Numbered from the stretch's first letter, positions 1-13,311 are shown. The stretch: DNA of 64,000 nucleotides from Erythrophleum ivorense (GCA_026724425.1 JAIUCV010000005.1:41575784-41639783); one strand, 5' to 3'. Numbers and translations: made by a program. The notes: generated by a model from the sequence alone, not told the origin.

Positions 1-1461
1 GTGAGATTCAAAAAATCTCAATAGCTCATCTCTCATTCAATCATACACATAAAGCATGCAAACAAGTCTCACCATGCATGTATGGCATGTTAGCATATAA
101 AACCACAATGAAAGCATTTGCAACATGTGAATTGGCCATGCATAAAAGAAAAACATTCTCAACATGTGAGTAGGCTATACATAACATATGTAAGCTTGCC
201 AAGTACATGGATTAGCCTCACCCACTCACTTGTGGATTTTGGACTTGCCTCACCCATACTTAAGAGGTTCTTAGACTCAACCCTTACTCTTTGGGAGTCA
301 ACCTCACTTTTGGGAGACTCTTTACTTTGTTTCAACCAACTTGAGGGTTTGGCTCATCCTCACCATGGCTAAAGGGTTATTGGCCTTTCCATTCCTCAAG
401 CAAACCAAAACAATCACATAAATCATCATTTCAATTCATAATGTATCATCACGCTAACACACTTCTTATGGCTCATATCATACATACATACAAGTAAGAC
501 AATGTAAACACACAATTATGCATGAAAGAAGGTGGAGAGAGCTACCTTGTTGACTAGTCACAACTTTCTCTTTCAACTTGTCTCCTCCCTTGTAAGTTTC
601 ACAACTACTTCTAGATGGGAGAACTTCTCTTGAGCCTAACCACACCAGAAGCATAGAATTAATTCCTTAACACTTGATTCTTAAGCTAGGGATCTCTTTC
701 TAGCAACCCTACTAAGCATATCAAGCTAGGGTTCTTCTCTCAATAGAATCCATTAGCTATTCTTTCTCTTCTCTCAAACTCTCAAACTCTCAAGAAGGAA
801 AGTAAAGAAAAAGAAGACTACATAACCTCTAACCTCCCTCAAGAGTGGTTTTCCACTCTCCCTCTTCTGAACCAAGCTCAAGACCTAACCATCTTAGCTA
901 CCAAAACCGTAGGAAGAGAGGGGAAGGGGAGAAGAGTAACATGCTAAGAGAAAAGCCATGGAAATCCTTACCTTTCTTGTCCTTTCTTCTTCTCCTAAGC
1001 TTCTCTCTCTCTCCTCCGCCCTTTTCTCTCTCCTAAAGTGAGCTTGAGTCGGTTAGAAGAAGAAAGAAGGGATTTTGGAGCTTTTAAAAAGTCAAATTCT
1101 CTATTTTCATGCTTTTCTAGACTAACCCTCACTATAGCGAGTCATAACCCTCGCTACGGCGAGCTCGAATAAGTCCCAGACCCCTGTCTTCGCTACAGCG
1201 TGCGCTACGGCGAGCAACTCCCTGGTTTTTGTATGGGGTGCCCGAACTTGCTATAGCTAGAAGCATTCTCGCTATAGCTAGAAAGCAGTCTCGCTATAGC
1301 TAGACCATTTCTCGCTATAGCGAACAGGTACATTCGCTATAGCTAGGTTGTAGCTAGTAGACTTAGAAAATTTTCAGCTTTCAAAAATTTTCAGCTTTTC
1401 TTTTCCTTCCTTTTTCTTTTCTCTTTTCTTTTCTTCTTCTTTCTTTTTCCTGGTTGTTACA
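1..1461 (-). mobile_element. Tekay-type LTR, minus strand, cut by window edge
   Basis: This is the 5' part of a long LTR read on the minus strand. Position 1461 is the LTR edge: the plus strand ends in TTGTTACA, the complement of the TGTAACAAC that opens the LTRs at 14362, 21713 and 60350. It shares with those copies the array of TCGCTATAGCGA-like motifs (about 1125-1345), the roughly 30-base AAAAGTCC-type repeat block (about 210-400, diverged) and the hairpin block at 2-20. The sequence right of 1461 is not a polypurine tract, so this is a solo LTR or the 5' LTR of an element extending left of the window. The open frames at 118-372 and 845-1036 lie inside the LTR and are not genes. Confidence 0.8.
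1125..1345 (-). repeat. Array of palindromic TCGCTATAGCGA-like motifs
   Basis: About ten degenerate copies of a 10-12 base motif (TCGCTATAGCTA, TCGCTATAGCGA, CGCTACGGCGA) sit at irregular spacing of about 20-30 bases. The core is its own reverse complement. The same array lies near the 5' edge of the other Tekay LTRs here. Its role is unknown. Confidence 0.8.
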
Positions 1462-1934
1462 AAGAGAACAACATTTGTTACTTACATAAAGTAGTGTATA
1501 AATCAATATATTACTTAATATGTATATATTTATAAATTAACTTTTACTAAATAAAATATGTACATATAGCATAATTCTGCAATTATTGCTTTTATACATG
1601 TATTAAATGGAATCAGTTTGTTGCATGTCATGTGTTATTCCTAAATTTTGTTAAATTTGTACATGTGTATTATTCTATAAACTGTGTTCCATAAAATCTT
1701 GACAGGTGCATTAACATAATGGCCGCTTAATAGCATGTTATGCATCTAAGGCCATTTAGAATGACTAAGTGAGATAATTTAATTACCCTTATTAATTGCA
1801 TAAATGTGTACACTGACGGTTGGCCAAGTTGACTAATAGGCAATGTGTAATTTGTGTATGTTTGCAAGATGATTAAATTCTTTGCCCATAACATGTTCAG
1901 CACAAGAATCATTTGGGTGATCCACCTCTGGCCA
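1462..1934. other. Unassigned AT-rich spacer
   Basis: AT-rich sequence between the LTR edge and the first recognisable PMD residues. The minus-strand open frame at 1727-1987 lies antisense to PMD-related sequence and has no family character of its own. The first five bases, AAGAG, would be one copy of the target duplication of the left LTR. Confidence 0.4.
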
Positions 1935-3660
1935 TAGTAGATTATTTGAGGTAGGCTAGTTTTTACAGTGTAGCTCGACTTGGCCACTTTAAGTACGATT
2001 CATCAAGTGATGATGCCTAGAGACACACACGTTCCACACCACTTGAGGTGAGTGCATGATCATCATTGAGGACGTGGCTATGTAGTTAGGCTTACGATGT
2101 GATGGGGACCTTGTTTTTGGAGGGATAAATTGGCTATGGGCTGATACATGTAAATGGCTTCTTGGTATTCAATTGCCAATTGAGAAGATTGATGACTAGT
2201 GACTTACTATTACATGATTGACCAAGAACCTTGCTGATTTGCCAGATGATGTTGATGAGGAGGTTGTGCATCAATTTGCATGAGCATACATACTCAGGTT
2301 GATTAGGGGCATTTTACTACTAGATAGATCTAGCCATGAAGTATATTTGATGTATTTCTCATTGCTCACAAACTTTGAACAAGCTAACAAGTTCAATTGT
2401 GGTTTAGCAGTGTTGGCTTACTTATATTGAGAGCTTTGCAATGCAACATATAGGGATGAAAAGGAAATAGGTGGTTGCTTGACACTGCTATACTTGTAGG
2501 CATAGGATCGAGTTCCAATGCTCGTACTAGAGAGACTGTTGACCCCTGATCTTCACATAGGGGAGCATTCTATACTTCCCCCTCTAGACTTCAAGCATGA
2601 ATTATATTATATTTATGTATACAAATGCATCCATAATGACTTTATATATTTATTCTTATTTCCTAATATGACTGAAAATTGTGACAGATGAAAGAATGTT
2701 AGACGACCTCCTTGTCTAGGTATGTGAGCCCCTAATAAGTACCAAACTTTACTAGATACTATAGGGAACAACAAGGTTAGTTATTTCTTTTTTCCTTCTT
2801 CTATGTATACATCATAATTTTAACATTTCATAATATCCTATTATTTTATCTATGTTGCTCACAGATTGTTTGGTGCCCATATTAGCCACAAGATGTGCAT
2901 AACCTAATTTTAGAGTACTGTTTAGCTTCTTTAGATATTTGGATTGCTTCGGTGCCACTTATATGATTCCACATTATAGAGTGGCACCATCTAGATTGTG
3001 TTCTTTGCCAATTTGGTCAGCGCCAACCAATTCCTCAAGTGCCAGTCAGATTGGATGCTTTCCATGCTCAACAGCTCCAAGGAAAAACCCAGACCAACTA
3101 AATAACAAAGCATAACACTTTCATCTAGTAATGATATAATTGACAAAATATTAAAGTGTAGTTCCCTATTATTGATGAGTCATTTGATCACATGTCTGAG
3201 TACATGTGATGGCATTGACGGTGTACTTGGCGATAGATCCACCCACTTAGTGTTGCGACTAACTATGTGGTAAATTTTTAAACATGAACACATTTATTTT
3301 CTTCTTTTTATTGATATATATTAGTACATATATGTATATATATAAATATATATTCACTTCACTATTATACTGACATTTAAATGCTTATTTCCTTTTATTT
3401 AGGCTGATCTAGCATAGGAACTTTATCGAATGCACTTGCAAGATCCTTTACCTTTGGATTTTTGTGAGATTATAGGTTGAAACACTAGAAATATATTACT
3501 AGCTCTTGGTGAACAAGAATTCTTGCTGTTCTCCTAGCCTACTAAATTGGCACCCGATTTACTGAGGCTTCAAATTCTAATGGGTTAATCTAGTAAGAGA
3601 CGTCAAGATTACTTATCATCATAGCAACCCACTATTGTAGGAGAAAAGCAATAAAATGAG
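1935..3660 (+). pseudogene. Plant mobile domain (PMD / MAIN-like) pseudogene
   Basis: Broken remains of a plant mobile domain protein, the family that includes MAIN/MAIL1 and many transposon-carried copies. Translation in shifting plus-strand frames gives short PMD-like blocks in the expected order: VDYL...FYSVARLGHFKYD near 1935-2000, a THTFH-then-IIIEDV block near 2015-2080, a KWLLGIQ block near 2150, AYILRLIRGILL near 2285-2320, a block ending GLAVLAYLY near 2400-2430, EIGGCLTLLYL near 2465-2500, then WIASVPLI and DCVLCQFGQRQPIPQ near 2940-3030. Stops and frameshifts interrupt nearly every block, and AT-rich gaps between them may be former introns. No start codon or complete domain remains. 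Whether this was a host gene or a copy captured by a Mutator-like element cannot be told; no inverted ends were seen beside it. Confidence 0.65.
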
Positions 3661-6576
3661 GAGTCAGTGCAACAGGACATCAGTAGTAACATGGTCAATT
3701 TATCTTCATATATTTTGATCCTAGTGTCTTAAGATATTAGTATAGCTGATCCATCTTCTTCTATCCTAGCTAGTTAATATAGTGACTTTATAGGATCTAG
3801 TCTTCTATATTACATGCCATCATTACCTATATCTCATTTTGGAATCATAAGCAACAGCCTACAAGATTATTTGTTGTTCTTTTGTTTGATACATCTACAT
3901 TTAGTGTTCTATACGCTGATAGCTCCTTTGACCTTGGAGGATCATTGCAACTAGGATTTGTAATATCACATGAGCCAATTTCTTCAGTTGATTCCCCATG
4001 CTTCAATTTAAATTCTCCACCCACAGTATAAAAGCAACAACAATCAGAAGAAGTGAAACAACAACAACCATAACGTGAAAAGGAGAAGGTCTTGTTGTGG
4101 CATCACAAATCATTTATTATATAATATATATATATATATATTTAATATTTATGTAATTTATTATTACATCTTTTAGAAATTTCTTGCTATCATCTTATAC
4201 TATTTTATTTCTTTTGTCTTTATGTTACATTAGGTTCACATTTAATAAATTTTTTAAAATATATTTATGGAAGGCATAATTACTTAATTTATATTTCTTC
4301 AATTATCTAAATTTGTAAAATAAATTCAGCAATTTTTTTAAAAAAAATTATATCTTCAAATATATTTACTTAATTTCATCAAATTTTAGCAAATTAAAAA
4401 AAATTATTTGAACTTAGATTGTATCAATATGAGTTCAAATAATTTTTTTAAGGAATTAATCAAGCTAAAGTAAGATTCATTGAGTCCTAGTTCAGCTTAA
4501 ATTCAAACTCAATAAATCAGAGTTTAGCTTATTTATTACTTCTTCAACTAATACTTTTCATAAAATTGCATTTGCATTATAAATTTTTTCGCCTATTACA
4601 TTCAAATACACAGGCCACTAACTTGAACATTATTTATTGGGCACCATTAGGTTGCACACCATTTTTGACATCCAAATTAGTATATTGTTAAATTTGGTGT
4701 TACATTTTAGATCAAGACAGAATGGAAAGGCATCATTACAAAACTAAATAAAAGAAATAATCTATTAAAGACCAAATTAAAAGGTCACCTGTCAAGGATT
4801 AAAATAAAGTTTTCCTCATAAGAATAAGTAATTACCTTGTTTAGGAAAAAAAAGGTGTTGTTAACTTGTCTTACAAGGTTTCCTATCCAATTAGGCTTGC
4901 ACTACCAAAAAGTTTATTTTTAGTTATGTTATAATTTTATTGAGGAATTCAATAGCAAAAATATAAAGAATTACTCTTAAATATAATCCTTAGTTTTATG
5001 AGAAGAAGCATTCATGAGTTTGTTTAGATGTGCAAAATTAAACCATAGCAAGCAAAAGGAATAGAATATTAGATAATTATTTTACAATAATTTAATAATT
5101 ATTAAATCAATAATTTTATTAGTTATTTTTGGATGATTTGGACTCTAGTATTGAGTATATTTTGATCTTAGATAATTTGAGCACAATTTTCTTTATTTTC
5201 AAATATTTTTCATAATTGAGGCCTAAATGAAATATAATAAAAACATAGGTGGGTCCTCAACATTTGGCAAATGGTCAGTTTGGCACAATCTGGTTTTGAG
5301 GATTGCTTTTGTTTGGTTTTGGACACCCATTTGAAAATGGAGTTATTTTGTGGCAACTAGATGTGGCGATGGAATAGAGGCATAAGTGACCTTGAATGAT
5401 GTCAAATTCAAGGGCAAATCGAAGTTTCTCCAACATGTTTTGAGTATTTGTGAACAATCACAGAACAATACGTCTATACTAATATGATATTAGTATAATT
5501 CACTGTTTTTTGAATCATACAAATGTTTAATAATCAGTATTCTATCTTTTAGAAATGAAAATAAAAGGTTTGAGTAGGAATTTTGTTTTTAATTTTTATA
5601 CTGTCTCCTTGATATGCTAGATATAGAAGTTTTGTACTTAAAAAAGCACAGATGCAGCAAATGTTAATGTGATTATTAAGGGGTTGTTTGGTTCAATTCT
5701 TGTTTTATTAATTTTGTAAAATAATTTTCAATTCTTGTTTGAAAAAAAATGCATAAATACAATGTAATTTAACTCATTTATAAACAAGCATAATATATTT
5801 TACAATTCAATAATAAACCTTTGTACAATAGCAAACTTGGGGTTAGACCCTTCCCCCTTCTTTCATAAATTTTCATTTGCAAATCCTTGAATCCAGATCC
5901 ATAACTGTAAGCCAAACGAACATGATTTTTTTCATCTTTTAACCTAACTATTATATTGGAGATTTCAAAGCTAAACATCTTTCTTTCCCAAATCTTCACT
6001 CATAATTTCGAACAACCATAATTTTAACCTAGACATGCACTATTCTTATTCTATTCGTAATTTCAAATTTCTATTTGTGATTTCCAACCTAGACACTCTT
6101 CTCTAAATTTTTGTTAACTATTTAACAGAAGGTGGATGGAAGGTATACTTCCAAGTTTGCTATAATAAGAGGGTGTATTGTCTAAATTTTAAAATATATG
6201 GTGATTGTTTATAAACAAGTCAAAGTACAAAAGATATCAGTGCATTTTTCCCTTGTGTTTTATTGTTTATAAAACTAATTTTGAAGAAAGAGACCTAGTC
6301 ATAGCTGATACACAAACTATCCTAAGGATACAAGCATGATATAACCTAAAAGATGATAATTTTATAGAAAAAATTGTTTAAATAATTCGTTCGAAACATA
6401 ATTTTAAAACAAACAAAAACTATTATATTTTTCACATGAGCTAGAGTGCGACCAACATGAAGTGTGAGCCGAATCTCTCCCTGTAAGCCTTGTTTCTCAA
6501 TTCAAATCTTTTCAAATTTCCAAAATATAGTCATTTATGTATGAAACACTTAAAAACTAATTCACTTGAATAATAC
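3661..6576. other. Unassigned AT-rich region
   Basis: About 2.9 kb with no family I recognise. It contains an AT dinucleotide run at 4118-4141 and many A/T homopolymers. Near 5679 a GGGGTTGTTTGGTT string resembles the ends of some MITEs, but no matching inverted partner was found. The short minus-strand open frames at 5275-5457 and 5778-5999 show no motif. Confidence 0.4.
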
Positions 6577-6672
6577 CATATTGCATATTAAAGTCTTCAT
6601 GTAGGTCTTGATCCCATTCTTTTGTAGAAAGTTTGGCAACATCTCCTCTGGAATTCAAAACCCTTGAAATTT
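6577..6672 (-). other. Possible coding exon, unidentified
   Basis: On the minus strand a stop-free 96-base segment lies between an acceptor-like TTGCTTGTAG and a donor-like GTATTATT. In one phase it reads ISRVLNSRGDVAKLSTK followed by EWDQDLHEDFNMQY, charged and protein-like rather than low complexity. It would be a phase-1 internal exon. I do not recognise the family and found no phase-compatible neighbour, so it may be a chance open stretch or a relic. Confidence 0.2.
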
Positions 6673-7335
6673 CTACAAGCAAATAATCATCCTAATGATA
6701 CAAATAAGAGAGCTTTGATCTTAATTCTATCCACAAAAGATACATATAATAAGATAAGGGAATTTTGCCAGTGATTTACGCGGAGCTATATTTATAATAC
6801 AACAAAATAACAAATTAAAATATATTAAAATAAACTTCACCCATGCAATTGATGTTGGACTCACCAAATTAAAGCCATGCAACTATGTCATTGGATGTTA
6901 TTTACTTATTAAATAATTGATATTTCAAATAGTACAATAGGTCATGAGCCTTCCTCATCACCTTAGCTAATCAATAACTAAGGAAGAAAATAATTAAATG
7001 GCCTGGATATTGATTGGAATATCATAATAATTTAAATCATCTTAGGATTAGAAATTCATACCTCTAAATAAAATAACAATTTATACGTGTTCAGATATGA
7101 AAGTATTTTAATATAAAATTATTGCTATGACAATAATAAATTAGTAAGCAATGGTACTAAAAATAAATAAGCATGGTACTTCAAGAAAAATTTATATTGA
7201 TGATTCTTTTTAGAAGAAAAACAAGAAAATTTATCCTTTACATCAATTAATGGAAGGACCTCATCAAATGAAATAGCTATCATGGGCACACAATTCACAT
7301 AGATAAATAACCAATTTGTCATGGCTTGCAATCCA

Positions 7336-7426
7336 CGTGAGTTCATTGTGAGTTTCCAACTCACATAATTCCATTGTGAGTCTTAACTCACATAAGTTCA
7401 TTGTGAGTTTCAACTCACATAAATCC
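7336..7426. repeat. Three-unit tandem repeat of a hairpin-forming sequence
   Basis: About three units of 28-31 bases, each with GTGAGT, a short spacer and ACTCAC followed by ATAA and TTCATT. Every unit can fold on itself because GTGAGTT pairs with AACTCAC. The open frame 7125-7364 on the minus strand runs into it. Confidence 0.65.
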
Positions 7427-7877
7427 ATCCTAATCTCTAACATCCATCCATTTCACATGCGATGGTCTACATATAGGATTAGTACCTCTTATATGTCCTG
7501 TTAGCTAGGTATGAATCATGACGTGCCAAAGGCTAACAAATTTGTTGTTAACAACCAACATTCTACTTCTAATCCCTCCACAAAATATTTTTGTCATATA
7601 TAGAGTCATAATTCTCAATTTAAACAAAAATGTTTCTTGTTAATAACCAATGTACAAACTCATGAATAAAATTTCTAAAATTTTTACCATTGATTCCATA
7701 CATGTATCAATTCCTGCAAAAATTAGAAATTTCAATTTTAGTTTATATGCTTTCTAGTAAATCATTGGTGTGATAAACTGTTCAAACTAAAGAAGAATAA
7801 TGAAACTTAATAAAATGTAAATGACATGGCAAGATAAGTATAAATCATGAAATTTCAATAGAATGTTATTTATTTAC

Positions 7878-7949
7878 AGAATGGATGATGTGGTGACACT
7901 TTCTACCTCCTTCAACAACCCTCGGATACGAAACTAACCTTGAGGCCTC
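7878..7949 (-). other. Possible coding exon, unidentified
   Basis: On the minus strand a 72-base segment between acceptor-like GGGGCAATTAG and donor-like GTAAATAAA reads as 24 codons, EASRLVSYPRVV then EGGRKCHHIIHS. The size is a multiple of three and the composition is protein-like. It is on the same strand as the other two candidate exons, but its phase (0) does not match the 6577-6672 candidate directly. No gene identity is claimed. Confidence 0.2.
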
Positions 7950-8676
7950 CTAATTGCCCCAAGTGAAATTGCCATTATTATCTAATTTACTTATTTATGA
8001 GGCATCATTGCAATCCCATTTTTTTTTATATACTAAAGCCTTATAATTACCTGAATTGAACATTCCGTCTAATCCTTATTCTAGCCATATACTACACTTC
8101 TTTTGCACTAAATGTGTAACCAGATGAATGAATATTACAATCATTCTAAAAATTTCCAATAGGCAATTCAGCAACTGGTTTTTGAATCATCATTTCATTA
8201 ATTATACTTCTCAAGGGTCTAATAAATAAAGAAACAAGATCAAAATTTAATTAACAACTAGCTATACTCCTTATCGAGTCCACTATATTTATTTCACAAA
8301 ATTCCCAAAGTATTTTCCAAGGCATTAACTGAAATAAGTAACATGGTACTTACCAACTTCTACCCACCAGGCATACTCACTACACATAATTTTAATATTG
8401 AGTAAAGCATCTCTTGAATTTACATAGGGCAATTGTCAATAGAAAAGGATAGTCATTTAAACAAACCTTCAATTGCTCCTCTCTGGCCAACTGCCTAACT
8501 CACTAGTTCACCAAATTGCCCTCCCACCCACTGCCACAAGCTTAAAATCATTAGGCCAATCCCAAAGATTGAGTTATTAGTGGGAAATTGAGGAAACTAT
8601 GAGGAAGGGAACAACCTACCTATTAAGGTTCAGTAATTCTTTGACCTGAGGGGAAGAATATGGTTGAGATGTTGAG
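7950..8676. other. Unassigned flank of the solo LTR
   Basis: Less repetitive-looking sequence left of the solo LTR. Minus-strand AG/GT signals occur (for example before GTCAAAGAATTACTG near 8645), but every reading tried met stops. TTGAG at 8672-8676 is the left target-site copy. Confidence 0.35.
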
Positions 8677-11600
8677 TGTAACACCATAAAATTCTAGCTC
8701 ATCTCATCATATACACATACCTTATATCATTATATTCATGAAAGTATCAGAAAAAGGGGGATAAAATAATGACTTCCTTTGTGTTATGTCGAACTTAAAA
8801 ATTCGCATTTGATGTCACATGGACAGTGGGAGCTCATGCTATGTATTATCATATTTAAATATATCATTAAAACTCATTTTCATCATAAAATCATGCTCAC
8901 AGCTCATGGAAACCGAAATGGAGCATGAAATGGGTTTGTTTAATTTCAGCCAGGTTTACCTCTTATTCTGCCCAAACTTTGGAAAATCATAACTAATTTT
9001 AGAAAAACTTTAATCATGCAATCTTGGTCATTCTGGGAAGCTATGGATGTATAATTCACACTAAAAATATGCCTAGACTATAACATTCATCATAGAGGGC
9101 TTTTGACATCCAAAATAGTCCAAAGGTCAGACTAAATTCTGGAACTGTCATAGAATTCTGCAGAAAAATTTGAAAATATTCAATTAATTTCAAAAAAATA
9201 AAAAACCAACAAAGTTTACCATTCTAGAAATATCTAGATATCTAACCCATGGTAAAAATAGTTTCAGTTCATGAATCATTAAGAGGAAGACGTTTGACAT
9301 TCGAAAAGCTACTGAGGTCGCAGCTGCTTGGGCTGTTATTTCATATTACTGATATAAACTTCTAAACTTCATAACTAATTATATAAAAATCAAAATCACA
9401 CAAATTTAGTCATTATGGAAAGCTACAAATGTTAAATTTATGATAAAAATAATTTTAGAATGAAATAGATATATTTATCTATCGAAAATCTATAGAATAG
9501 TGACTGAACTCTTGGGGTGCCACTACTACTGATAGCAAACTTCAAAAATACATAACTCTTTGCTTAGACCTCCAAATGAGGTGATCTTGGTGGTCCTAGA
9601 AAGCTTATAACCTATAGTTTATGGGTGTAAAATTTCACAAGTATTGGACACCATTTGCCTATCAGATGACATAGAATACAAATCTGACCATATGAACAGT
9701 ACATGCCTCATGATAGCAGAAAAATATGAACTTTGAAAATTCATAATTAATTCTATAAAACTCAGATTTTCTTGAACTTTATCTTTTCAAAAAGATATTG
9801 ATGAGCCCTACATGTTTGCAAAATTTCATGGGCAAATTCCTTCATTTGGTTAGTTTGTGCTATAGGGTTCCATTTTGGTCATTTTTGAGCTCCATAATGG
9901 TATCAAAGGGTCCAAATTTGCTTCCCAAGCTTGTATGGCCATTTGAGCATGTGAGATTGCACCAAAATGACATTTTAAACTTGTCTTAAAGGTGCATAAA
10001 CCCAGAATTTAGGAACTCACACTCTCACCCAATACCATACACACATTTCCATAAGACTAGTCTTGGTATTCCATACCCAAATTCCATTACATAACATAAT
10101 TTCTCATTTGTACATGATACACTAGCATAATTACACATATTTATGGGGTCAGAGGTTATATACAACATTAGGTCACAACATTTGCCACTTGTATAGCTTT
10201 AAAGAAGTAAAAACCATGCACTTGAATGTCATATTCTCATCTTCAAGGTAGTTAGCTTCCATTACCTTACCCACTTAGTCCGCCTAGCATGTTAAATCAT
10301 TGGAGAGGAGGAAATGAGATTCAAAGAATCCCAATAGCTCATCTCCCATTCAATCATATATAATATGTGTAAAGCAAGCTTTACAAATACATACATGGAG
10401 AAAATGAAAATCATGGACATTTAAAAAGCAAGCTTAGCATATGAATCAATCATATAAGACATTCAAGAGCTCACTAAGTGTTCGGATTGGCATCACACTT
10501 CTTCTCATGGATTTTAGACTTGCCTCACCCATTCTTTAAAAGCTTTGGACTCAACCATACTCTTGGGAGCCCACTTTGCTCTTGGTAGACTCTTTACTTT
10601 GTCTCAACTAAGTTCAAGGGTTCTTGGCTCATTCTTACCATGGTGAAGAGTTCTTGGCCTTTCCACACTCAAGCAAACTCAAACAAACATCATGTACTCA
10701 TTTCGAAGTATAATATGGCATCAAGAATCATGGCATATAAAGGCATGCTAGCATACTTTTCATAGCTTGAAAATACATATACACACATTCTAAAATAAGC
10801 TAAATACACATTCATGCATGAGGGAAGGTGGAGAGAGCTACCTTGGAAACAATTACACACTTTTTCCTTAAGCCTTTAGTCCTCTCCCTTGACGTCACAC
10901 ACCCAAGAAGGTGGAGATCATTTCTCTTGGCCCAGACACACCAAAATAAATATGAATTACTCAAGGGAATAAGCTTTGGCATTATACACACTTTACATGA
11001 TGCTACTTTGGTTTATAACTCCATTATGCTTCCATAAGGCACTTAATGAAGCAACTACAAAAATTTATGATCTTGGCTCCCCTTTCTCCTTTAATCTATG
11101 ATTCTTGACTCCATTTAGACCTCTTGGAGTCATCACACAATTATTTTAAGGAGCCTAGTTAGGAGTTGCTTCATTATGCTACATTATGGAGCCTACACCT
11201 CCATCTCACTATCTATGGTTTCTAAAATTTTTCTAAGGCTTCTTCTCATACTCTCCCATCATATATGATACAAAACTAAGCTTAGAAGCAACTAAAACAC
11301 TCCCTAAGTATTACTTCTGTCCTAGGTTGAGGCAAGGCTTCCTTAAGGAGTCCATGGAGTTTTTTTGCTTTCTTGGATGGGAGGTGCATTTAGGAAGCTC
11401 TCTAGGGGTCTTAGGAACTCATAAAAATATTCACATAGGCTTGAGAACTCTTAGATAAAATCAGATTTTTGGTTATGTTCACAAACCCCTAGCTTTTCTA
11501 TCTTACAAATTCATGGTTCTTTCTTTATTCTCTTTGTATATTCTTGTTTCTCATGCTTGAATATTCTTGTCTCTACCTTGTTTTGGCTTGAATTCCTTCC

Positions 11601-12565
11601 CCTCTCTAGTCTCTCTCTCTAGACCTAATATGGAAGCCATTGGAATTCAAAGAAAAATAAATTTTTCTATTGCACATCATACCTCATTTGAAAACTTACT
11701 AAATGGTGATTCTCTTGCTCTATTTGGTTGCTCAAAACCTCCACTTTTTCTCATGAGGTCAGCCACCAAATTCCTCCTTTTAAGAATCTAAAACTATCAA
11801 GAGAAGGAGAATGAAGAGAGGAGAAAATTTTATAACTAACTTGTTGCAAAATTCCATGTATTTTCATACCTTTTTGCCTTAGTTTTCTTTCTCTCTCTTT
11901 TCCCAATTTTCAGGCCATTTTTGGTCTGTTTTTGAGCTCAAGAGACATTCTTGGAAGGGTGGATAAGCTGCCTAGTCATTTAAAAAGGTGGAGGATGATT
12001 TTTATAATAATTCCCAAAATACCGATTATGTCCCTCCACTTCTATTCTTCCGTTTGGGCTCGTTTTAGCTCCTTTTCTAGAACCGTCTTTTCCTTCATAT
12101 TCCTTAGGCTCTTAATTATAATAATTTCCTTTGGAATCACTCAATTTGAATTTAAAATCATTCCGAACTATTCGGTCAAAATTTTGATCAACTGACAGCC
12201 AAAATCGCTCAGCGGAAGGGTTTTAGTTGTTCCGAGAGTTTCCATGGTTTTCAGGGCCTTTGAGAACCCCAGAGAACTCAAAACTTTCATTTAAAAAGCC
12301 CTCCTGTGAGTTTTTCAAAAAGCGCTCATATTTACGAAAATGCCACTAGCCTTTCGACAAATTTTTTAAATCACTCTGGTCTTGGTTTATGGGTAACTCC
12401 AAACTCCAAATCCTCATTTTTTATTATTTAAAATTTTTTTCTAATTTTAGTTGGCCCCAATTCCTTCTATTTCGAGGACTTCCTTTTATATTTGGCCCAT
12501 TTCTAATGTTTACAGAGAAATCGAACATCGCGTTTCTCACATTTGCGGAGGGACCAGATGTTATA
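8677..12565 (-). mobile_element. Solo LTR, Tekay-related, minus strand
   Basis: A 3.9 kb LTR without internal region. The left edge is TGTAACACC at 8677 (the complement of the LTR 3' end GTGTTACA). The right edge is TGTTATA at 12559-12565, a one-base-decayed TGTTACA. The flanks TTGAG (8672-8676) and CTGAG (12566-12570) form a target duplication with one mismatch. Inside, read on the minus strand, are the LTR-family hairpin (10315-10333), a degenerate AAAAGTCC-type repeat zone (about 10480-10660) and a 5' portion resembling the solo LTR at 23325. The open frames at 9798, 10828, 11567, 11932, 12389 and 12424 lie within or run into it and are not genes. A solo LTR is normally left by recombination between the two LTRs of a full element. 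Confidence 0.85.
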
Positions 12566-13302
12566 CTGAGTAAAATAAATAGGACAAAAGAAGGTGCACC
12601 ATACACAAAGGGCCCCCTGAACTCAGCAAAATTGGAAGAATCATAAGCCAATTTAATTACTTGAACTTGCACATTAGTAGCTGAAGGAAATAACCACAAG
12701 GGTAAATTATAGTTAATTTTAGCTTAGCTCTGAATGCTTTACTTCCTACCCTAGATGAAGATGTAGCCGAAACTACTAAACAAGAAAAAGCCAAGTTGTA
12801 GCACACTCACTAACTAGGCCACAAAAATAATGAGATTTCAGAGCATGAAGAAGTATGGTAAAAGCTTCACCAAGTGAGGGAATTGAAGAAAATTTCTAAC
12901 CTTACAAGAAAACCTAAACTTCCATTCAAGAAAGGAACCTTGGGTCTTGGCAATTTGACAACATCTTTAGCTTCTCTTCATCCTACACTCACAGTAAAAC
13001 ACGAAGAAGGAGAGGAAATGGAGCTTCACAAATGGCGGTCTCACCTCAACTAGACAAGACAGCAACTTGAAAGTAGCAGCTCGAAACAACGATGGAGAAA
13101 TTTTGAGGACCCAATCGCGGTAGCAGTTGCACTTGCACGGGATGATGAAGCTCACCAACTTTCTGCTATCCTTTGATCCAGATGCAGATGGCTTCGTACC
13201 AAGATTTTTCTTTTCGTTAAATTATCACCAAGCGCTCCCGAAGCTAGACAAATAGGGGCAGAGATAGGAATTGAGAATTTGTAACCAAAAAAACAAAAGA
13301 AA
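12566..13302 (-). other. Low-copy-looking sequence with a possible exon
   Basis: Between two transposable elements. On the minus strand, 12600-12680 is an 81-base stop-free segment with acceptor-like TTTCCTTCAG and donor-like GTGCACC, reading TNVQVQVIKLAYDSS then NFAEFRGPFVY. Upstream, 12967-13158 is open for 63 codons from an ATG, and a GTGAGA donor-like site follows GTTGAG near 13045. Base composition is less AT-rich than the flanks. This might be the 5' end of a host gene on the minus strand whose intron took the solo LTR, but no product is recognisable and no continuous phase could be traced. Confidence 0.25.
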
Positions 13303-13311
13303 GGTTTGAGC

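Noticed and set aside
5679..5970. Possible MITE starting GGGGTTGTTTGGTT
   Set aside because: No inverted partner and no target duplication could be found.
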